64,000 bases of DNA from Pseudomonas azadiae (GTDB taxonomy: Bacteria > Pseudomonadota > Gammaproteobacteria > Pseudomonadales > Pseudomonadaceae). A model generated the notes under the pieces. It did no database searches. It was not told the DNA's origin and saw only the letters and a list, made by a program, of their open reading frames with translations. Position numbers and translations under genes: made by a program. Within the stretch, counting starts at the first letter, position 1. Each line of letters begins with the position of its first letter. Location: positions 3,162,001 through 3,226,000 of the forward strand of contig NZ_JAHSTY010000001.1 of NCBI RefSeq assembly GCF_019145355.1. Direction: 5' to 3'. Of the stretch, positions 19,265-28,661 are shown piece by piece.

Positions 19265-20170
19265 TCAGCCCTTGCCCTTGGTCCGCGTCATATTCGGCCC
19301 GCCATTTTTCTCCAGATGCTGAATGATGATCCCCGCCACATCCTTTCCGGTGGTGGTTTCAATCCCCTCCAAACCCGGCGACGAATTCACTTCCATCACC
19401 AGCGGCCCGTGATTGGAACGCAGGATATCCACACCCGCCACGGCCAGGCCCATTACCTTGGCCGCCCGCAGCGCGGTCATGCGTTCTTCCGGGGTGATCT
19501 TGATCAAGCTGGCACTGCCGCCGCGGTGCAGGTTGGAGCGGAACTCCCCTGGCTTGGCCTGGCGCTTCATCGCGGCGATCACCTTGTCGCCCACCACGAA
19601 GCAACGGATATCCGCACCGCCGGCTTCCTTGATGTATTCCTGCACCATGATGTTCTGCTTGAGGCCCATGAACGCCTCGATCACCGATTCCGCGGCCGTC
19701 GCGGTTTCACACAGCACCACGCCGATGCCCTGGGTGCCTTCCAGCACCTTGATCACCAGCGGCGCGCCGTTGACCATCTCGATCAGGTCGGGGATGTCAT
19801 CGGGAGAGTGGGCGAAGCCGGTCACCGGCAGGCCGATACCTCGGCGCGACAGCAACTGCAGCGAGCGCAGCTTGTCCCGTGAGCGGGCAATCGCCACCGA
19901 CTCATTGAGTGGGAATACCCCCATCATTTCAAACTGGCGCAACACCGCGCAGCCATAAAATGTCACCGAAGCGCCGATACGCGGGATCACCGCGTCAAAC
20001 CCTTCCAGCGGCTTGCCCCGGTAGTGGATCTGCGGCTTGTGGCTGGCAATGTTCATATAGGCACGCAACGTGTCGATCACCACCATTTCGTGGCCACGTT
20101 CAGTGCCGGCCTCAACCAGGCGGCGGGTGGAATACAGACGCGGGTTTCGCGACAGCACAGCAATCTTCAT
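19265..20170 (-). CDS. rimK: Ribosomal protein S6 alpha-L-glutamate ligase
   Basis: A 301-residue ATP-grasp enzyme that adds glutamate residues to the C-terminus of ribosomal protein RpsF. N-terminal [20 protein letters not shown] is the RimK start; ATP-grasp elements include [17 protein letters not shown] (about residues 138-154) and the Mg/ATP site [13 protein letters not shown] near 258-270. Its ATG overlaps the rimB stop as ATGA. In P. fluorescens SBW25 the rimABK operon tunes ribosome composition, and RimK activity responds to RimA, RimB and cyclic-di-GMP; the same order is seen here. Confidence 0.95.
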   Translation of the reverse strand: MKIAVLSRNPRLYSTRRLVEAGTERGHEMVVIDTLRAYMNIASHKPQIHYRGKPLEGFDAVIPRIGASVTFYGCAVLRQFEMMGVFPLNESVAIARSRDKLRSLQLLSRRGIGLPVTGFAHSPDDIPDLIEMVNGAPLVIKVLEGTQGIGVVLCETATAAESVIEAFMGLKQNIMVQEYIKEAGGADIRCFVVGDKVIAAMKRQAKPGEFRSNLHRGGSASLIKITPEERMTALRAAKVMGLAVAGVDILRSNHGPLVMEVNSSPGLEGIETTTGKDVAGIIIQHLEKNGGPNMTRTKGKG

Positions 20171-20649
20171 GCAGCACCTGGGGCAGAAAGGGTAGAGACC
20201 GGGAACACCGGCTTGTCTTGAACGTACTTGATGCCGGGATTGACCACCAACTGGCCGTCAATCAACGCCTTGGAACCCAGCAACAGGCGGTAACGCATGG
20301 CCTTGCGGCAGGCCAGGGTGAACTCCACCCGCCATACCCGGTCGCCCAAGGCCAGCGTGGTGCTGATGACATAGCGCACTTGCGCATGGCCGTTGGAGCT
20401 CTTGATGGTTTTCATCGTCACCAGCGGCGCTTCGCAGCGGCGGTGACGCAGCTGCACGACGCTGCCCAGGTGCGCGGTGAAGCGCACCCACTTCTCGCCG
20501 TTGCGCTCAAAGGGCTCGATGTCGGTGGCGTGCAGGCTTGAGGTGCTGGCACCCGTGTCGATCTTCGCGCGCAGGCCTGCCACTCCCAAGTCGGGAAGTG
20601 CCACCCACTCACGCAGACCCACGACGGTCAAATGGTCAAATGTCTTCAA
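20167..20649 (-). CDS. rimB: RimB, retropepsin-like protease (TTG start)
   Basis: A 160-residue cytoplasmic retropepsin-like protein (ATP-dependent zinc protease family by annotation). [13 protein letters not shown] with Asp31 is the active-site D-T-G-A motif, and [15 protein letters not shown] is a conserved later block. The start appears to be a TTG at 20649 with no clear ribosome site, which fits coupling to rimA, 13 bp upstream. Downstream rimK overlaps by four bases. In the known system RimB acts with RimK on RpsF modification. Confidence 0.9.
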   Translation of the reverse strand: MKTFDHLTVVGLREWVALPDLGVAGLRAKIDTGASTSSLHATDIEPFERNGEKWVRFTAHLGSVVQLRHRRCEAPLVTMKTIKSSNGHAQVRYVISTTLALGDRVWRVEFTLACRKAMRYRLLLGSKALIDGQLVVNPGIKYVQDKPVFPVSTLSAPGAA

Positions 20650-20662
20650 TATAGATAACCGG

Positions 20663-21442
20663 TCAGTTCGCCCAAGCCGTTGGTGTCACTTCGGCCAGGG
20701 CTTTGAAGGCAGGTTTGGCGAACCAATAACCCTGCATCAGAAATATTCCGCAGTCGGACAGGAAGTCGCGCTCGCCGGCACTTTCGATGCCCTCGGCGAT
20801 GACAGTAACCCCCAACTGCTCACAGATTGTGACAATCCCTCGAACGATGACCTGACGGACACGATCCTGATCGACATCGCGGATCAGCGCCATGTCGAGC
20901 TTGATCAAGTCAGGTTGGAAATCGGCCAGCAGGTTCAGCCCCGAATAGCCCGCGCCGAAGTCGTCGATGGCGGTCTTGAAGCCGAATTGGCGGTATTCAC
21001 GCAGAATATTCGTCAAATGGCGATAGTTATCTACATGCTCGGTTTCGAGCGTCTCGAAAATCAGCCGGTCCAGCGGAAAGTTATGGGCACGCGCCGCTTC
21101 CAGGGTGCTGCGGATACACAGCTCCGGGCGGTACACCGCATTGGGCATGAAGTTGATCGACAGGTGGGTTTGCATCCCAAGAGCCGCGGCGCCGGCGATC
21201 GCTTGAGTGCGACAGCGCTGGTCGAAGCGGTAGCGATTGCTTGAATTGACCTGCTGCAGCACCGACATTGCACCTTCGCCGGCGACGCCGCGCACCAAGG
21301 CTTCATTGGCAAAGATCGACTGATCCCGAAGGTCTACGATAGGCTGGTACGCGAAGGCAAAATCGAAGCCCAGGGGCTCGCTTTGCTGGCAACCCACGCA
21401 ACGCTGGCCAGGCGAGGTGAGTGAAACGGGAAAATCGGTCAC
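20663..21442 (-). CDS. rimA: RimA, EAL-domain cyclic-di-GMP phosphodiesterase
   Basis: A 259-residue stand-alone EAL domain. Catalytic motifs are intact: Glu47 in NEALVRG, DDFGAGYSGLN in the middle, and EGIES late. A short Cys-bearing leader (CVGCQ, residues 15-19) precedes it and could be a metal or redox site. The start is a GTG with GAGGA six bases upstream. It is the first gene of rimABK and links the glutamate ligase to cyclic-di-GMP levels. It reads divergently from hslR. Confidence 0.93.
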   Translation of the reverse strand: MTDFPVSLTSPGQRCVGCQQSEPLGFDFAFAYQPIVDLRDQSIFANEALVRGVAGEGAMSVLQQVNSSNRYRFDQRCRTQAIAGAAALGMQTHLSINFMPNAVYRPELCIRSTLEAARAHNFPLDRLIFETLETEHVDNYRHLTNILREYRQFGFKTAIDDFGAGYSGLNLLADFQPDLIKLDMALIRDVDQDRVRQVIVRGIVTICEQLGVTVIAEGIESAGERDFLSDCGIFLMQGYWFAKPAFKALAEVTPTAWAN

Positions 21443-21560
21443 AGCATATCCTCGCGAAAAAACAGGGTGCTACCTGGCGTATCTTAGGTGAGCCTTGGGG
21501 TTTATGCGTCGAAGGGCTCCAACGGTAAAGTTGCGACATTTTTCAGAGCGAGGAATTCAA

Positions 21561-21968
21561 GTGGCTCAAAAGCAGCAAGAGGAAGAAAAGGTCCGTCTGG
21601 ACAAATGGCTGTGGGCGGCGCGCTTTTATAAAACCCGTGCCCTGGCGAAGGCCGCGATCGAGAGTGGCAAGGTGCATCATCGCGGCGAGCGCTGCAAGCC
21701 AGGCAAAGAGCCACGTGTGGGGGACGAGTTTCAGATTCGTACAGGCTTTGATGAAAAGACCATTGTGGTTCAGGCGCTTTCCATCGTTCGTCGTGGCGCA
21801 CCCGAAGCGCAGGCGCTCTATACAGAGACCGAGGCCAGTATCGCCAAGCGCGAAAACGCGGCGGCCATGCGCAAAGCGGGCGCCACGGGCATGACCACCG
21901 ATGGCAAGCCGAGCAAGAAACAACGCCGCGATTTGTTCAAGTTTCGCGGCAGTGGCAATGATGAGTGA
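21561..21968 (+). CDS. hslR: Heat-shock protein 15, S4-domain RNA-binding protein
   Basis: A 135-residue RNA-binding protein. The S4 domain is at the start (VRLDKWLWAARFYKTRALAKAAIESGKV, about residues 11-38) and the tail is basic (KPSKKQRRDLFKFRG). In E. coli Hsp15 binds stalled 50S subunits carrying nascent chains and rescues them. The start is a GTG at 21561 with GAGGA seven bases upstream; E. coli HslR has 133 residues. It sits near hslO, as in many gamma-proteobacteria. Confidence 0.92.
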   Translation: MAQKQQEEEKVRLDKWLWAARFYKTRALAKAAIESGKVHHRGERCKPGKEPRVGDEFQIRTGFDEKTIVVQALSIVRRGAPEAQALYTETEASIAKRENAAAMRKAGATGMTTDGKPSKKQRRDLFKFRGSGNDE

Positions 21969-22001
21969 TTGCCACCAATCGCCAGTACCAAAACGATCCA
22001 T

Positions 22002-22090
22002 TGTGGGAGCTGGCTTGCCTGCGATGACGGCAGGCCAGGCAGTACAGGTGGTGAGCCTGCCACCGCTATCGCAGGCAAGCCAGCTCCCAC
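22002..22090. repeat. REPIN between convergent hslR and PAP2 gene
   Basis: TGTGGGAGCTGGCTTGCCTG at 22002 is mirrored by CAGGCAAGCCAGCTCCCAC ending 22090. It lies between two converging gene ends. Confidence 0.9.
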
Positions 22091-22105
22091 CCGGGTCTGC
22101 GGGCG

Positions 22106-22909
22106 TTAAGCGGCAGAGCGCATGACACTTAATCGCCCAACCACCGGCAACTTCCCCAGCAACCCAAACACCGGCGCCGTCACCCGCAACAACCCACCCG
22201 ACACCTTCGCCGCAAACGGCGTGTAATACCCCCACCCCAGCGCCAACAGCGCCAGCAACACACCGCCGATATAATCGTCCTGCCCCCAGTGAGCCCCAGC
22301 CACCAAGCGCGGCATCATGAACAACAGTGCCAGCCCCCAGATCACCAGCACCTGGCCGATGCGTTTGGCGAACGCCGACATGAACATACCCCAGATCAGC
22401 AATACCGACGCGTGATCGCCAGGAAAGCTCTGGCTCGAACGGTCCTTCAATTCCCAGGTTTTCTCCAGCCCTGGAAAAAAGTCGCTCATCTGCACCGCGC
22501 CACTGATCATCATCGAAGGGCTACTGTGTTGCCAGCCCATGTGCGCCGCAAGTTTGGAAAACAGCATGCGGATAAACAGCAACAGCAACAGAATGCCGAC
22601 AAAACCTAATAGCGCCTGACGTGTTTGAACGGCCTTGAATACCCAGTCGCCACGAATTAGCAGCGTCAGCAGAATCACACCGACCACCGCGTCAAACGGT
22701 CGCAAACTGGCCACAGCCCACACATGCAGCCATGTGGAGTTGCTCGCCAGCGGGTCATTGAGCAGATGAAACAGCCACTCGTCGAAAATCACACAGAGCA
22801 TCTGGCCCGTGGGCCACAGCCAAAAACACAGCAGCCCTATAGCGAGTAGATTGCAAAAGGCCCACCCCCCGAGGTTCCACTTGGCTTGGAACAAACCCGG
22901 ATTGTTCAT
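22106..22909 (-). CDS. PAP2-family membrane phosphatase
   Basis: A 267-residue inner-membrane protein with about six membrane helices and the three PAP2 motifs: a Lys/Arg segment ([11 protein letters not shown]), FPGDHAS (about residues 165-171) in place of PSGH, and [13 protein letters not shown] with the second catalytic His. These enzymes remove phosphate from lipids such as undecaprenyl diphosphate or transfer it to lipid A (LpxT). The extended hydrophobic spacing resembles the LpxT/YeiU group but does not prove it. GGAG lies seven bases before the ATG at 22909. It is divergent from hslO. Confidence 0.84.
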   Translation of the reverse strand: MNNPGLFQAKWNLGGWAFCNLLAIGLLCFWLWPTGQMLCVIFDEWLFHLLNDPLASNSTWLHVWAVASLRPFDAVVGVILLTLLIRGDWVFKAVQTRQALLGFVGILLLLLFIRMLFSKLAAHMGWQHSSPSMMISGAVQMSDFFPGLEKTWELKDRSSQSFPGDHASVLLIWGMFMSAFAKRIGQVLVIWGLALLFMMPRLVAGAHWGQDDYIGGVLLALLALGWGYYTPFAAKVSGGLLRVTAPVFGLLGKLPVVGRLSVMRSAA

Positions 22910-23012
22910 AAACTGTCTCCACTGCTTTATAAAACCGCACCAAAAAGGTGCTAAAGCGTTTAATTCTATAAACCTTGTAATCATTTTGTCATCAATTCAG
23001 ATACCCAGACCT

Positions 23013-23915
23013 ATGACTGATCTACCGGATACCGACTTCACCCAACGCTTCATTTTCGACGAGAACGACGCCCGCGGCGAACTCGTCTCCCTGGAGCGCA
23101 GCTATGCCGAAGTCCTCGCCAAGCACGCCTATCCGGAGCCGGTCGCGCAACTGCTCGGTGAGTTGATGGCGGCGGCTGCGTTGCTGGTAGGCACGATGAA
23201 ATTCGACGGTTTGCTGATCCTGCAGGCGCGGTCCGAAGGCCCTGTGCCGATGCTGATGATCGAGTGCTCCAGCGAGCGTGAAATCCGCGGCCTGGCCCGC
23301 TACGACGCCGAGCGGATCGCGCCTGACGCAACGTTGTCCGACCTGATGGCCGACGGTGTGCTGGCAATCACGGTCGACCCGACGGAAGGCCAGCGCTACC
23401 AGGGCATCGTCGACCTCGACGGCGACACCCTGTCGGACTGCTTCACCAACTATTTCGTGATGTCCCAGCAAGTCGGCACCAAGTTCTGGCTAAACGCCGA
23501 CGGCAAGCGCGCCCGCGGCCTGCTGTTGCAGCAATTGCCGGCTGACCGCATCAAGGACGACGATGAGCGCACCGACAGCTGGCGCAAGCTGACCGCCCTG
23601 GCCGGTACCCTGACTGCCGAAGAACTGCTGGGCCTGGACAACGAAACCATCCTGCATCGGCTGTATCACGAAGAAGCCGTGCGCCTGTTCGACGAACAGG
23701 GGCTGCGCTTCAATTGCAGCTGCTCGCGCGAGCGTTCCGCCAATGCCCTGGTCAGCCTGGGCCTGGAAGATGCGCAGGAATTAGTCGTGGAACATGGCGG
23801 TCACATCGAGATCGACTGCCAGTTCTGCAACCAGCGCTACCTGTTCGATGCGGCCGATGTAGCCCAATTGTTCGCCGGCGCAGGCATCGACACCCCTTCC
23901 GACACCCGCCACTAA
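23013..23915 (+). CDS. hslO: Redox-regulated chaperone Hsp33
   Basis: A 300-residue holdase chaperone activated by oxidation. The C-terminal zinc switch is complete, with CxC at Cys235/Cys237 and CxxC at Cys269/Cys272. Oxidation of these releases zinc and unfolds the linker. N-terminal [21 protein letters not shown] is the Hsp33 start. I chose the ATG at 23013 (MTDLPDTDF); the in-frame extension to 22809 overlaps the PAP2 gene. It protects proteins during oxidative heat stress and is followed by pckA. Confidence 0.95.
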   Translation: MTDLPDTDFTQRFIFDENDARGELVSLERSYAEVLAKHAYPEPVAQLLGELMAAAALLVGTMKFDGLLILQARSEGPVPMLMIECSSEREIRGLARYDAERIAPDATLSDLMADGVLAITVDPTEGQRYQGIVDLDGDTLSDCFTNYFVMSQQVGTKFWLNADGKRARGLLLQQLPADRIKDDDERTDSWRKLTALAGTLTAEELLGLDNETILHRLYHEEAVRLFDEQGLRFNCSCSRERSANALVSLGLEDAQELVVEHGGHIEIDCQFCNQRYLFDAADVAQLFAGAGIDTPSDTRH

Positions 23916-24095
23916 AACGTTTAAGCACAGGTAAATCACCTGCCAAATGCCGGATTAGAGGCGTTCTGACGGGAGGGCCCTACTCTTTTTGGGCTTTTCT
24001 GGCATAATCCGGCCCACTTTTTTCGCGGTAGTAGTGCGCAACTTTCTACTACAAAACGTTTGGAGCAACTCGGCCACAGGCCGACGGGGAACCTC
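23916..24095 (+). promoter_or_regulatory. pckA promoter and structured leader
   Basis: A CATAAT -10-like box is at 24003-24008. Downstream are two perfect hairpins: GTAGTAG pairing with CTACTAC (24028-24034 with 24046-24052) and CGGCC-ACA-GGCCG just before the GGGGAA ribosome site. A weak terminator-like stem, GGGCCC followed by GGGC and TTTTC (about 23975-23998), could end hslO. The sequence AAAACGTTT occurs at both ends of the region. Confidence 0.4.
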
Positions 24096-25637
24096 ATGAC
24101 GCAAGCCAATAACGCCGTATACACCGATCTGAGTGTTGACGATCTGGTCAAAGAAGCCCTGCAGCGCGGTGAAGGCGTGCTTGCCGATACTGGCGCGCTG
24201 GTCGTAGAAACCGGTCACCGCACCGGCCGCTCGCCGGTCGACCGCTTCATCGTCGAAGAGCCGACTACCCAGGACGCAATCGCCTGGGGCCCGATCAACC
24301 GCAAGTTCCCGGCCGACAAGTTCGATGCCCTGTGGAGCCGCGTAGAAGCCTTCAACAACGCGCAAGAGCACTTCGTTTCCCACGTTCACGTAGGGGCTTC
24401 CGAAGACCACTACCTGGCCGTGAAAATGACCACCCAGACCGCTTGGCAGAACCTGTTCGGTCGCTGCCTGTTCATCAACCCGGCCCAGTACAACCCGGCC
24501 GGTCGTGAAGAGTGGCAAGTGCTCAACGTGGCCAACTTCGAATGCGTGCCAGAACGTGACGGCACCAACTCCGACGGTTGCGTGATCCTCAACTTCGCCC
24601 AGAAAAAAGTGCTGATCGCCGGCATGCGTTACGCCGGTGAGATGAAAAAAGCCATGTTCTCGGTGCAGAACTTCCTGCTGCCGGCCTCCGACGTACTGCC
24701 GATGCACTGCGCCGCCAACATCGGCGAAGCTGGCGACGTGACCTTGTTCTTCGGCCTGTCGGGCACCGGTAAAACCACCCTGTCCGCCGACGAAAGCCGT
24801 TACCTGATCGGTGACGATGAGCACGGTTGGGGTGAAGGCGTGGTGTTCAACATCGAAGGCGGTTGCTATGCCAAGTGCATCGACCTGTCCGAGAAGAACG
24901 AACCGGTCATCTGGAAAGCCATCAAGCACGGCGCCGTGCTGGAAAACGTCGTCATTGACGAGGCCGGGCACGCCGACTACACCAATGTCAGCCTGACCCA
25001 GAACAGCCGCGCCGCCTACCCGCTGGAACACGTTGCCAAGCGTTCCGAGAAGAACCTGGGCGGCGAGCCAAACGCGGTGATCTTCCTGACCTGCGACCTG
25101 ACCGGCGTACTGCCGCCCGTGTCGATCCTCAGCGAAGAGCAAGCGGCCTACCACTTCCTGTCCGGCTACACCGCACTGGTGGGCTCGACCGAAATGGGTT
25201 CCGGCGGCGGCATCAAGTCGACCTTCTCCACCTGCTTCGGCGCACCGTTCTTTCCGCGCCCGGCCGGTGAATACGCTGAGCTGCTGATCAAGCGCATCCG
25301 CGGCTTCGGCTCCAAGGTCTACCTGGTCAACACCGGCTGGACCGGCGGCGGCTACGGCGTCGGCAAACGCTTCAACATCCCGACCACTCGCGGCGTCATT
25401 GCAGCGATCCAGAGCGGCGCGTTGATCGGTGCCGAGACCGAGCACCTTGATACCATCAATCTGGACGTGCCGTTGGCTGTGCCGGGCGTTGAGACGGGTC
25501 TGTTGAACCCACGTAATACCTGGGCCGACAAGGCTGCCTACGATGAAGCGGCGAAGGCGCTGGCCGGGTTGTTCATCGAGAACTTCAAGAAGTTTGAAGT
25601 GAGTGAGGCGATCAAGGCTGCGGGTCCTAAGTTGTAA
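24096..25637 (+). CDS. pckA: Phosphoenolpyruvate carboxykinase (ATP)
   Basis: A 513-residue ATP-dependent PEP carboxykinase that converts oxaloacetate to PEP for gluconeogenesis. The kinase-1a P-loop [12 protein letters not shown] is near residues 220-231, the oxaloacetate-binding TGHRTGRSP near 40-48, and the kinase-2 [10 protein letters not shown] follows. The start at 24096 is preceded by GGGGAA. A strong intrinsic terminator follows the stop. It is a single-gene unit. Confidence 0.96.
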   Translation: MTQANNAVYTDLSVDDLVKEALQRGEGVLADTGALVVETGHRTGRSPVDRFIVEEPTTQDAIAWGPINRKFPADKFDALWSRVEAFNNAQEHFVSHVHVGASEDHYLAVKMTTQTAWQNLFGRCLFINPAQYNPAGREEWQVLNVANFECVPERDGTNSDGCVILNFAQKKVLIAGMRYAGEMKKAMFSVQNFLLPASDVLPMHCAANIGEAGDVTLFFGLSGTGKTTLSADESRYLIGDDEHGWGEGVVFNIEGGCYAKCIDLSEKNEPVIWKAIKHGAVLENVVIDEAGHADYTNVSLTQNSRAAYPLEHVAKRSEKNLGGEPNAVIFLTCDLTGVLPPVSILSEEQAAYHFLSGYTALVGSTEMGSGGGIKSTFSTCFGAPFFPRPAGEYAELLIKRIRGFGSKVYLVNTGWTGGGYGVGKRFNIPTTRGVIAAIQSGALIGAETEHLDTINLDVPLAVPGVETGLLNPRNTWADKAAYDEAAKALAGLFIENFKKFEVSEAIKAAGPKL

Positions 25638-25653
25638 GAACCGATCGTTGTGA

Positions 25654-25682
25654 AAAAGCCGCCTCTTGAGGCGGCTTTTTTG
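25654..25682 (+). terminator. Intrinsic terminator of pckA
   Basis: AAGCCGCCT and AGGCGGCTT pair around a CTTG loop and are followed by six T. Preceding A residues make it work on the other strand too, so it may also end the EamA gene that converges from the right. Confidence 0.92.
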
Positions 25683-25693
25683 TGCGCAGCAGC

Positions 25694-26557
25694 TTAATGC
25701 GCGATGTGTAGAACCACGGCGCCGACCAGTACCAGCACAACCCCCAGCACCTGCACCGCCGACAAGCGTTCCTTGAAAAACACAAACCCCAGGATCGCCG
25801 CAATCCCACCTGACAACGTACTGATCACCGTCACCACCGCCACCGACCCTGTCATCGCCCCCCACGAAAAGGCCGAAAACCCGCCCAGGTTCATCAAGCT
25901 CGCGCCGGTCAATGTCGTGCAGTTTTTCAGCGGCGGGATCTTCAGGCCGTCCTTGATCTTCAACACCATCACCACCAGCACGCACAGGCCCACCAGGTAA
26001 CCCAGCCACAACATGGTGATCGGCCCCAGCGCCGGCAGGGTGTAGCGGCCTTGCAGCCAGAAGCTGGTGCCATAAAGCAGCGAGGCGAGCATGGCGTAGG
26101 TGATGGAAAGGCGTGGGTTGTTGTGAGGTTCGCCGTTGTCCTTGTGGAGGCTGGAGAGGATCACGCCAATCACGCATAGGGCGATGCAGCCCAGCTGGGT
26201 CAAACTGATGTGTTCGCCGCTGGCCCAGGACAGCAATGTGGTGACCACGCCGTAGGACGTTACCAGCGGCGCGACAATGGCGGCTTTGCCGAGGGCGAAG
26301 GCCTTGGACAGGGCTAGGGCGCCGGAGACGGTGAGCAGGGCGGCAGCGATGCCCAGCAGCCAGACGCTCAGCGGCGCGTCGAGGGATTTGAACAGAAAGC
26401 TGGGGAGGATGACCAGCAGCAGGGTCATGATCAGGAAGCCGAGCGCCTGGCCGAAATAAACCGCGCGTTTAACGCCCACGGCGCGGGCGTTGAGGCCCAC
26501 CAGAAAGTCCGTGCCGCCCCAGAGCAGCGCGGCCAGCAGGCCCATTGTTACGTCCAT
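25694..26557 (-). CDS. EamA/DMT-family transporter
   Basis: A 287-residue ten-helix transporter made of two EamA repeats (about residues 1-135 and 150-285). The opening MGLLAALLWGGTDFLVGL and late GGIAAILGFVFFKERLSAVQVLG with the E-R-L motif are typical. These exporters move small metabolites such as amino acids; the substrate is unknown. AAGGA lies seven bases before the ATG. It converges on pckA across the shared terminator. Confidence 0.88.
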   Translation of the reverse strand: MDVTMGLLAALLWGGTDFLVGLNARAVGVKRAVYFGQALGFLIMTLLLVILPSFLFKSLDAPLSVWLLGIAAALLTVSGALALSKAFALGKAAIVAPLVTSYGVVTTLLSWASGEHISLTQLGCIALCVIGVILSSLHKDNGEPHNNPRLSITYAMLASLLYGTSFWLQGRYTLPALGPITMLWLGYLVGLCVLVVMVLKIKDGLKIPPLKNCTTLTGASLMNLGGFSAFSWGAMTGSVAVVTVISTLSGGIAAILGFVFFKERLSAVQVLGVVLVLVGAVVLHIAH

Positions 26558-26607
26558 GTTCAGTCCTTATTGTGTACGCGGCTGGCCAGGTTAGCGCAGC
26601 TTCAAAA

Positions 26608-26697
26608 TGTGGGAGCGGGCTTGCTCGCGAAGGCGGAGTGTCAGTCGCCAAAAAGGTTGGCTGATGCACCGCTTTCGCGAGCAAGCCCGCTCCCACA
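26608..26697. repeat. REPIN upstream of the EamA gene
   Basis: TGTGGGAGCGGGCTTGCTCG at 26608 is mirrored by CGAGCAAGCCCGCTCCCACA ending 26697. It starts only about 50 bp from the EamA start codon, so the transporter promoter must be squeezed next to or inside it, unlike most copies here, which lie at gene ends. Confidence 0.9.
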
Positions 26698-26731
26698 TTT
26701 GGCCTTCAGTGAGTTCGAAAACTGTATTCGC

Positions 26732-27373
26732 TCAGCTGAGGTTTTCCAGCGTCTGCGTATCCCAACTGTGCGTCTTGATCGCCAGGTAGAGCATGCCGAT
26801 GGTCAATGGCACCTTCTCGCCGCGCCCCTTGGCCCTGCGTTTGAGAAACACATCAAACACCGGCGGGTTGAAGTAACGATAAGTGTCGAAGTCGCCCAGG
26901 TCGAGCGCGAATTCCTGCTCCAGTGCTTCCATCAGTTGCTTGGCCTCACTGCCATCGCAGCCCAGGTCGAAGTTGATTGAGGTTTGCAGGCGAATGGTCT
27001 TGTGTTTCGGCAGGCCGATTTCTTCGTGCAGCAGTTGCAGGAGTTGCTGCATGACGGGGTCTTCGGGGAAGTTGGGGGCGAGGTTCATGGTGGGGGCACG
27101 CAGGAGTGGGGGAGGGGCATGGTTGCGTTGGAGGCGATATTTGTTTCGGGTGATCAAGAGCGCCAAGCCTATCAAGAATACGAAGACGGGTAGGAAGGGC
27201 ATTCTCAGAATTATTGCTACGTAGGGTAGTAGGAACGTCAGGATAAGGCCTGTGGCGAGGAAGTTGATCGCGAAGCACTTTCTGAGCTTCGGGTTATTGA
27301 TCTGGTAGTGCAGCACAACGTACACCCCCGTAAAGGCGACTATTTGAACGCAGAGATTCATGGCTTCTGACAT
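26732..27373 (-). CDS. Membrane-anchored DUF1493 protein, copy A
   Basis: A 213-residue protein: two or three hydrophobic helices in residues 10-80, a proline-rich linker (APPPLLRAPT), then a C-terminal soluble domain of about 110 residues recognised as DUF1493. This domain resembles acyl carrier proteins around INFDLGCDGSEAKQLMEAL, but where an ACP has Asp-Ser-Leu this copy has Asp-Gly-Ser, so the phosphopantetheine Ser is absent. Function is unknown. It is the last gene of a three-gene operon and overlaps copy B by 16 bp. Both copies share MNLAP/LNLAP, LLQLLHE and PLTIGMLY blocks, so they are tandem paralogs. Confidence 0.72.
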   Translation of the reverse strand: MSEAMNLCVQIVAFTGVYVVLHYQINNPKLRKCFAINFLATGLILTFLLPYVAIILRMPFLPVFVFLIGLALLITRNKYRLQRNHAPPPLLRAPTMNLAPNFPEDPVMQQLLQLLHEEIGLPKHKTIRLQTSINFDLGCDGSEAKQLMEALEQEFALDLGDFDTYRYFNPPVFDVFLKRRAKGRGEKVPLTIGMLYLAIKTHSWDTQTLENLS

Positions 27374-27993
27374 CTCTTGGCTTCGAGAGCGAGGGTGTCC
27401 CAGCGTTTGGCCTTGATAGCTTGGTAGAGCATGCCGATGGTGAGTGGGGTTTTGCCTTCGCTGCCTCTGTCTACGTAGTGCAAATAGGCGTCGAAGCCGG
27501 GTCGTTTGAAGTAGCGGCCATTTTGGTAGTCGCCCAGTTTCATGCCCAAATCTTGCCTAAGCGCTGTGATCAGTTGCTTGGCTTCGACACTGCTGCAACC
27601 CAGATCATGGTTGATTGAGGTATTGAGGGTGACGGTAGAGTGCTTGGGCAGGCCGACATTCTCATGCAAAAGCTGAAGGAGATGGAGCATGACGGGATCG
27701 TCAGGGAAGTAAGGAGCCAGGTTCAGTGTGGGAGCAATGAGCAGTGGATGCGTGGATCTGACTCGGTTGTGACGGTTGCGGTCGAAATACAAACCCGAGC
27801 CGATCAAAATGGCACCTATTGGCAGGCTAGGCAGTTTGATTTCGTTTATCCAGTAAGGGAGCCATATTGCACAAATCAACCCTCCAGCCAATGTGGATAG
27901 GCCTAGATACTTCCTGACGTTTTGAGATTTAACTTTATTGTCGAGAGCAAAGTTCAACACGATAAAAATGATCCATTGGAGGTATTCAATCAT
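27358..27993 (-). CDS. Membrane-anchored DUF1493 protein, copy B
   Basis: A 211-residue paralog of the next gene with the same layout: hydrophobic N-terminus, linker, DUF1493 domain. Here the ACP-like block reads DLGCSSVEAKQLITAL, and a Ser falls exactly where ACP carries its phosphopantetheine Ser (DLGADSL), flanked by Ser and Val instead of Asp and Leu. Whether it is modified is unknown. AGGAGG eight bases before the ATG lies inside the end of the upstream gene, so translation is coupled. Codon use looks more AT-rich than in neighbouring core genes. Confidence 0.72.
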   Translation of the reverse strand: MIEYLQWIIFIVLNFALDNKVKSQNVRKYLGLSTLAGGLICAIWLPYWINEIKLPSLPIGAILIGSGLYFDRNRHNRVRSTHPLLIAPTLNLAPYFPDDPVMLHLLQLLHENVGLPKHSTVTLNTSINHDLGCSSVEAKQLITALRQDLGMKLGDYQNGRYFKRPGFDAYLHYVDRGSEGKTPLTIGMLYQAIKAKRWDTLALEAKRCQKP

Positions 27994-27997
27994 TGAG

Positions 27998-28480
27998 TCA
28001 GCCTCCTAGGAATGGGACGACCAAGGCGGACATTGACCGTTGGGGGCCTATCCCGCCCTCAACCTGACCTTCAATTCCAATAATCACGTCGCCAGCGTGA
28101 TAGCTGCGAATGATGCTTTTGGTGGTCAAACCCACCGAGGTGGCAACGACGTTTGCTGCTGGTTTTGAAAACGGGCGAATTGGCGCGCTGAAAGCGCCCG
28201 CTAATAATAAAGCGATGATTATCCCACGCTCATTGAGCAAATCCGCCTGTTGCCGGGTCAGCGGCTTGGCGATCACGACAGTCACCGTGCATGGCAAGTT
28301 ACCAGCAAGCATTTTTTCGTAGAGATCCAGTAATCGATAGCGGACTTCGTTTGCGCTTCTACCCGCTTCTAAAAGGCAGAGGTTTGCCAACGTTTGTCGA
28401 TTGGCAGGTAGAACGACAAGCCGAATCACCATAAAGGTGACGCCATAATGGCCGATGTGTTGAGTCCTTTCGATCTTCAC
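27998..28480 (-). CDS. Hypothetical protein, first gene of the DUF1493 operon
   Basis: A 160-residue ORF beginning with GTG at 28480 behind a weak ribosome site; an ATG at 28432 (MVIRLVVLP) is an alternative. Residues 70-100 look amphipathic (TRQQADLLNERGIIIALLLAG), followed by a Gly/Ser-rich C-terminus. I do not recognise a family. The missing strong start and the absence of an obvious N-terminal domain suggest it could be the C-terminal remnant of a longer protein. It ends four bases before copy B starts and provides that gene's Shine-Dalgarno sequence. Confidence 0.5.
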   Translation of the reverse strand: MKIERTQHIGHYGVTFMVIRLVVLPANRQTLANLCLLEAGRSANEVRYRLLDLYEKMLAGNLPCTVTVVIAKPLTRQQADLLNERGIIIALLLAGAFSAPIRPFSKPAANVVATSVGLTTKSIIRSYHAGDVIIGIEGQVEGGIGPQRSMSALVVPFLGG

Positions 28481-28661
28481 GGGTTTTCGCCGAGACAGTT
28501 GAGAGGGTGCTATTTTCAGTCAGCTGCGGGTAACGTCTATAGAGGGTTGAGCGGGTGTTTGGATCAGTTTGGGAATGGGATGGCGCGGCGTTTGGCTGTT
28601 TCCTACAGCAGCTTCCGGTATTTATGGCTCGGCGGTGATTAGTCAGTAAGAGCTAGTCAAT

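Noticed and set aside
23955..26177. 740-codon minus-strand frame across pckA
   Set aside because: It lies antisense to the strongly supported pckA and crosses its terminator; no recognisable domain.
28448..28642. 64-codon plus-strand frame upstream of the DUF1493 operon
   Set aside because: It lacks a ribosome site, overlaps the start of the opposite gene, and has no recognisable features.
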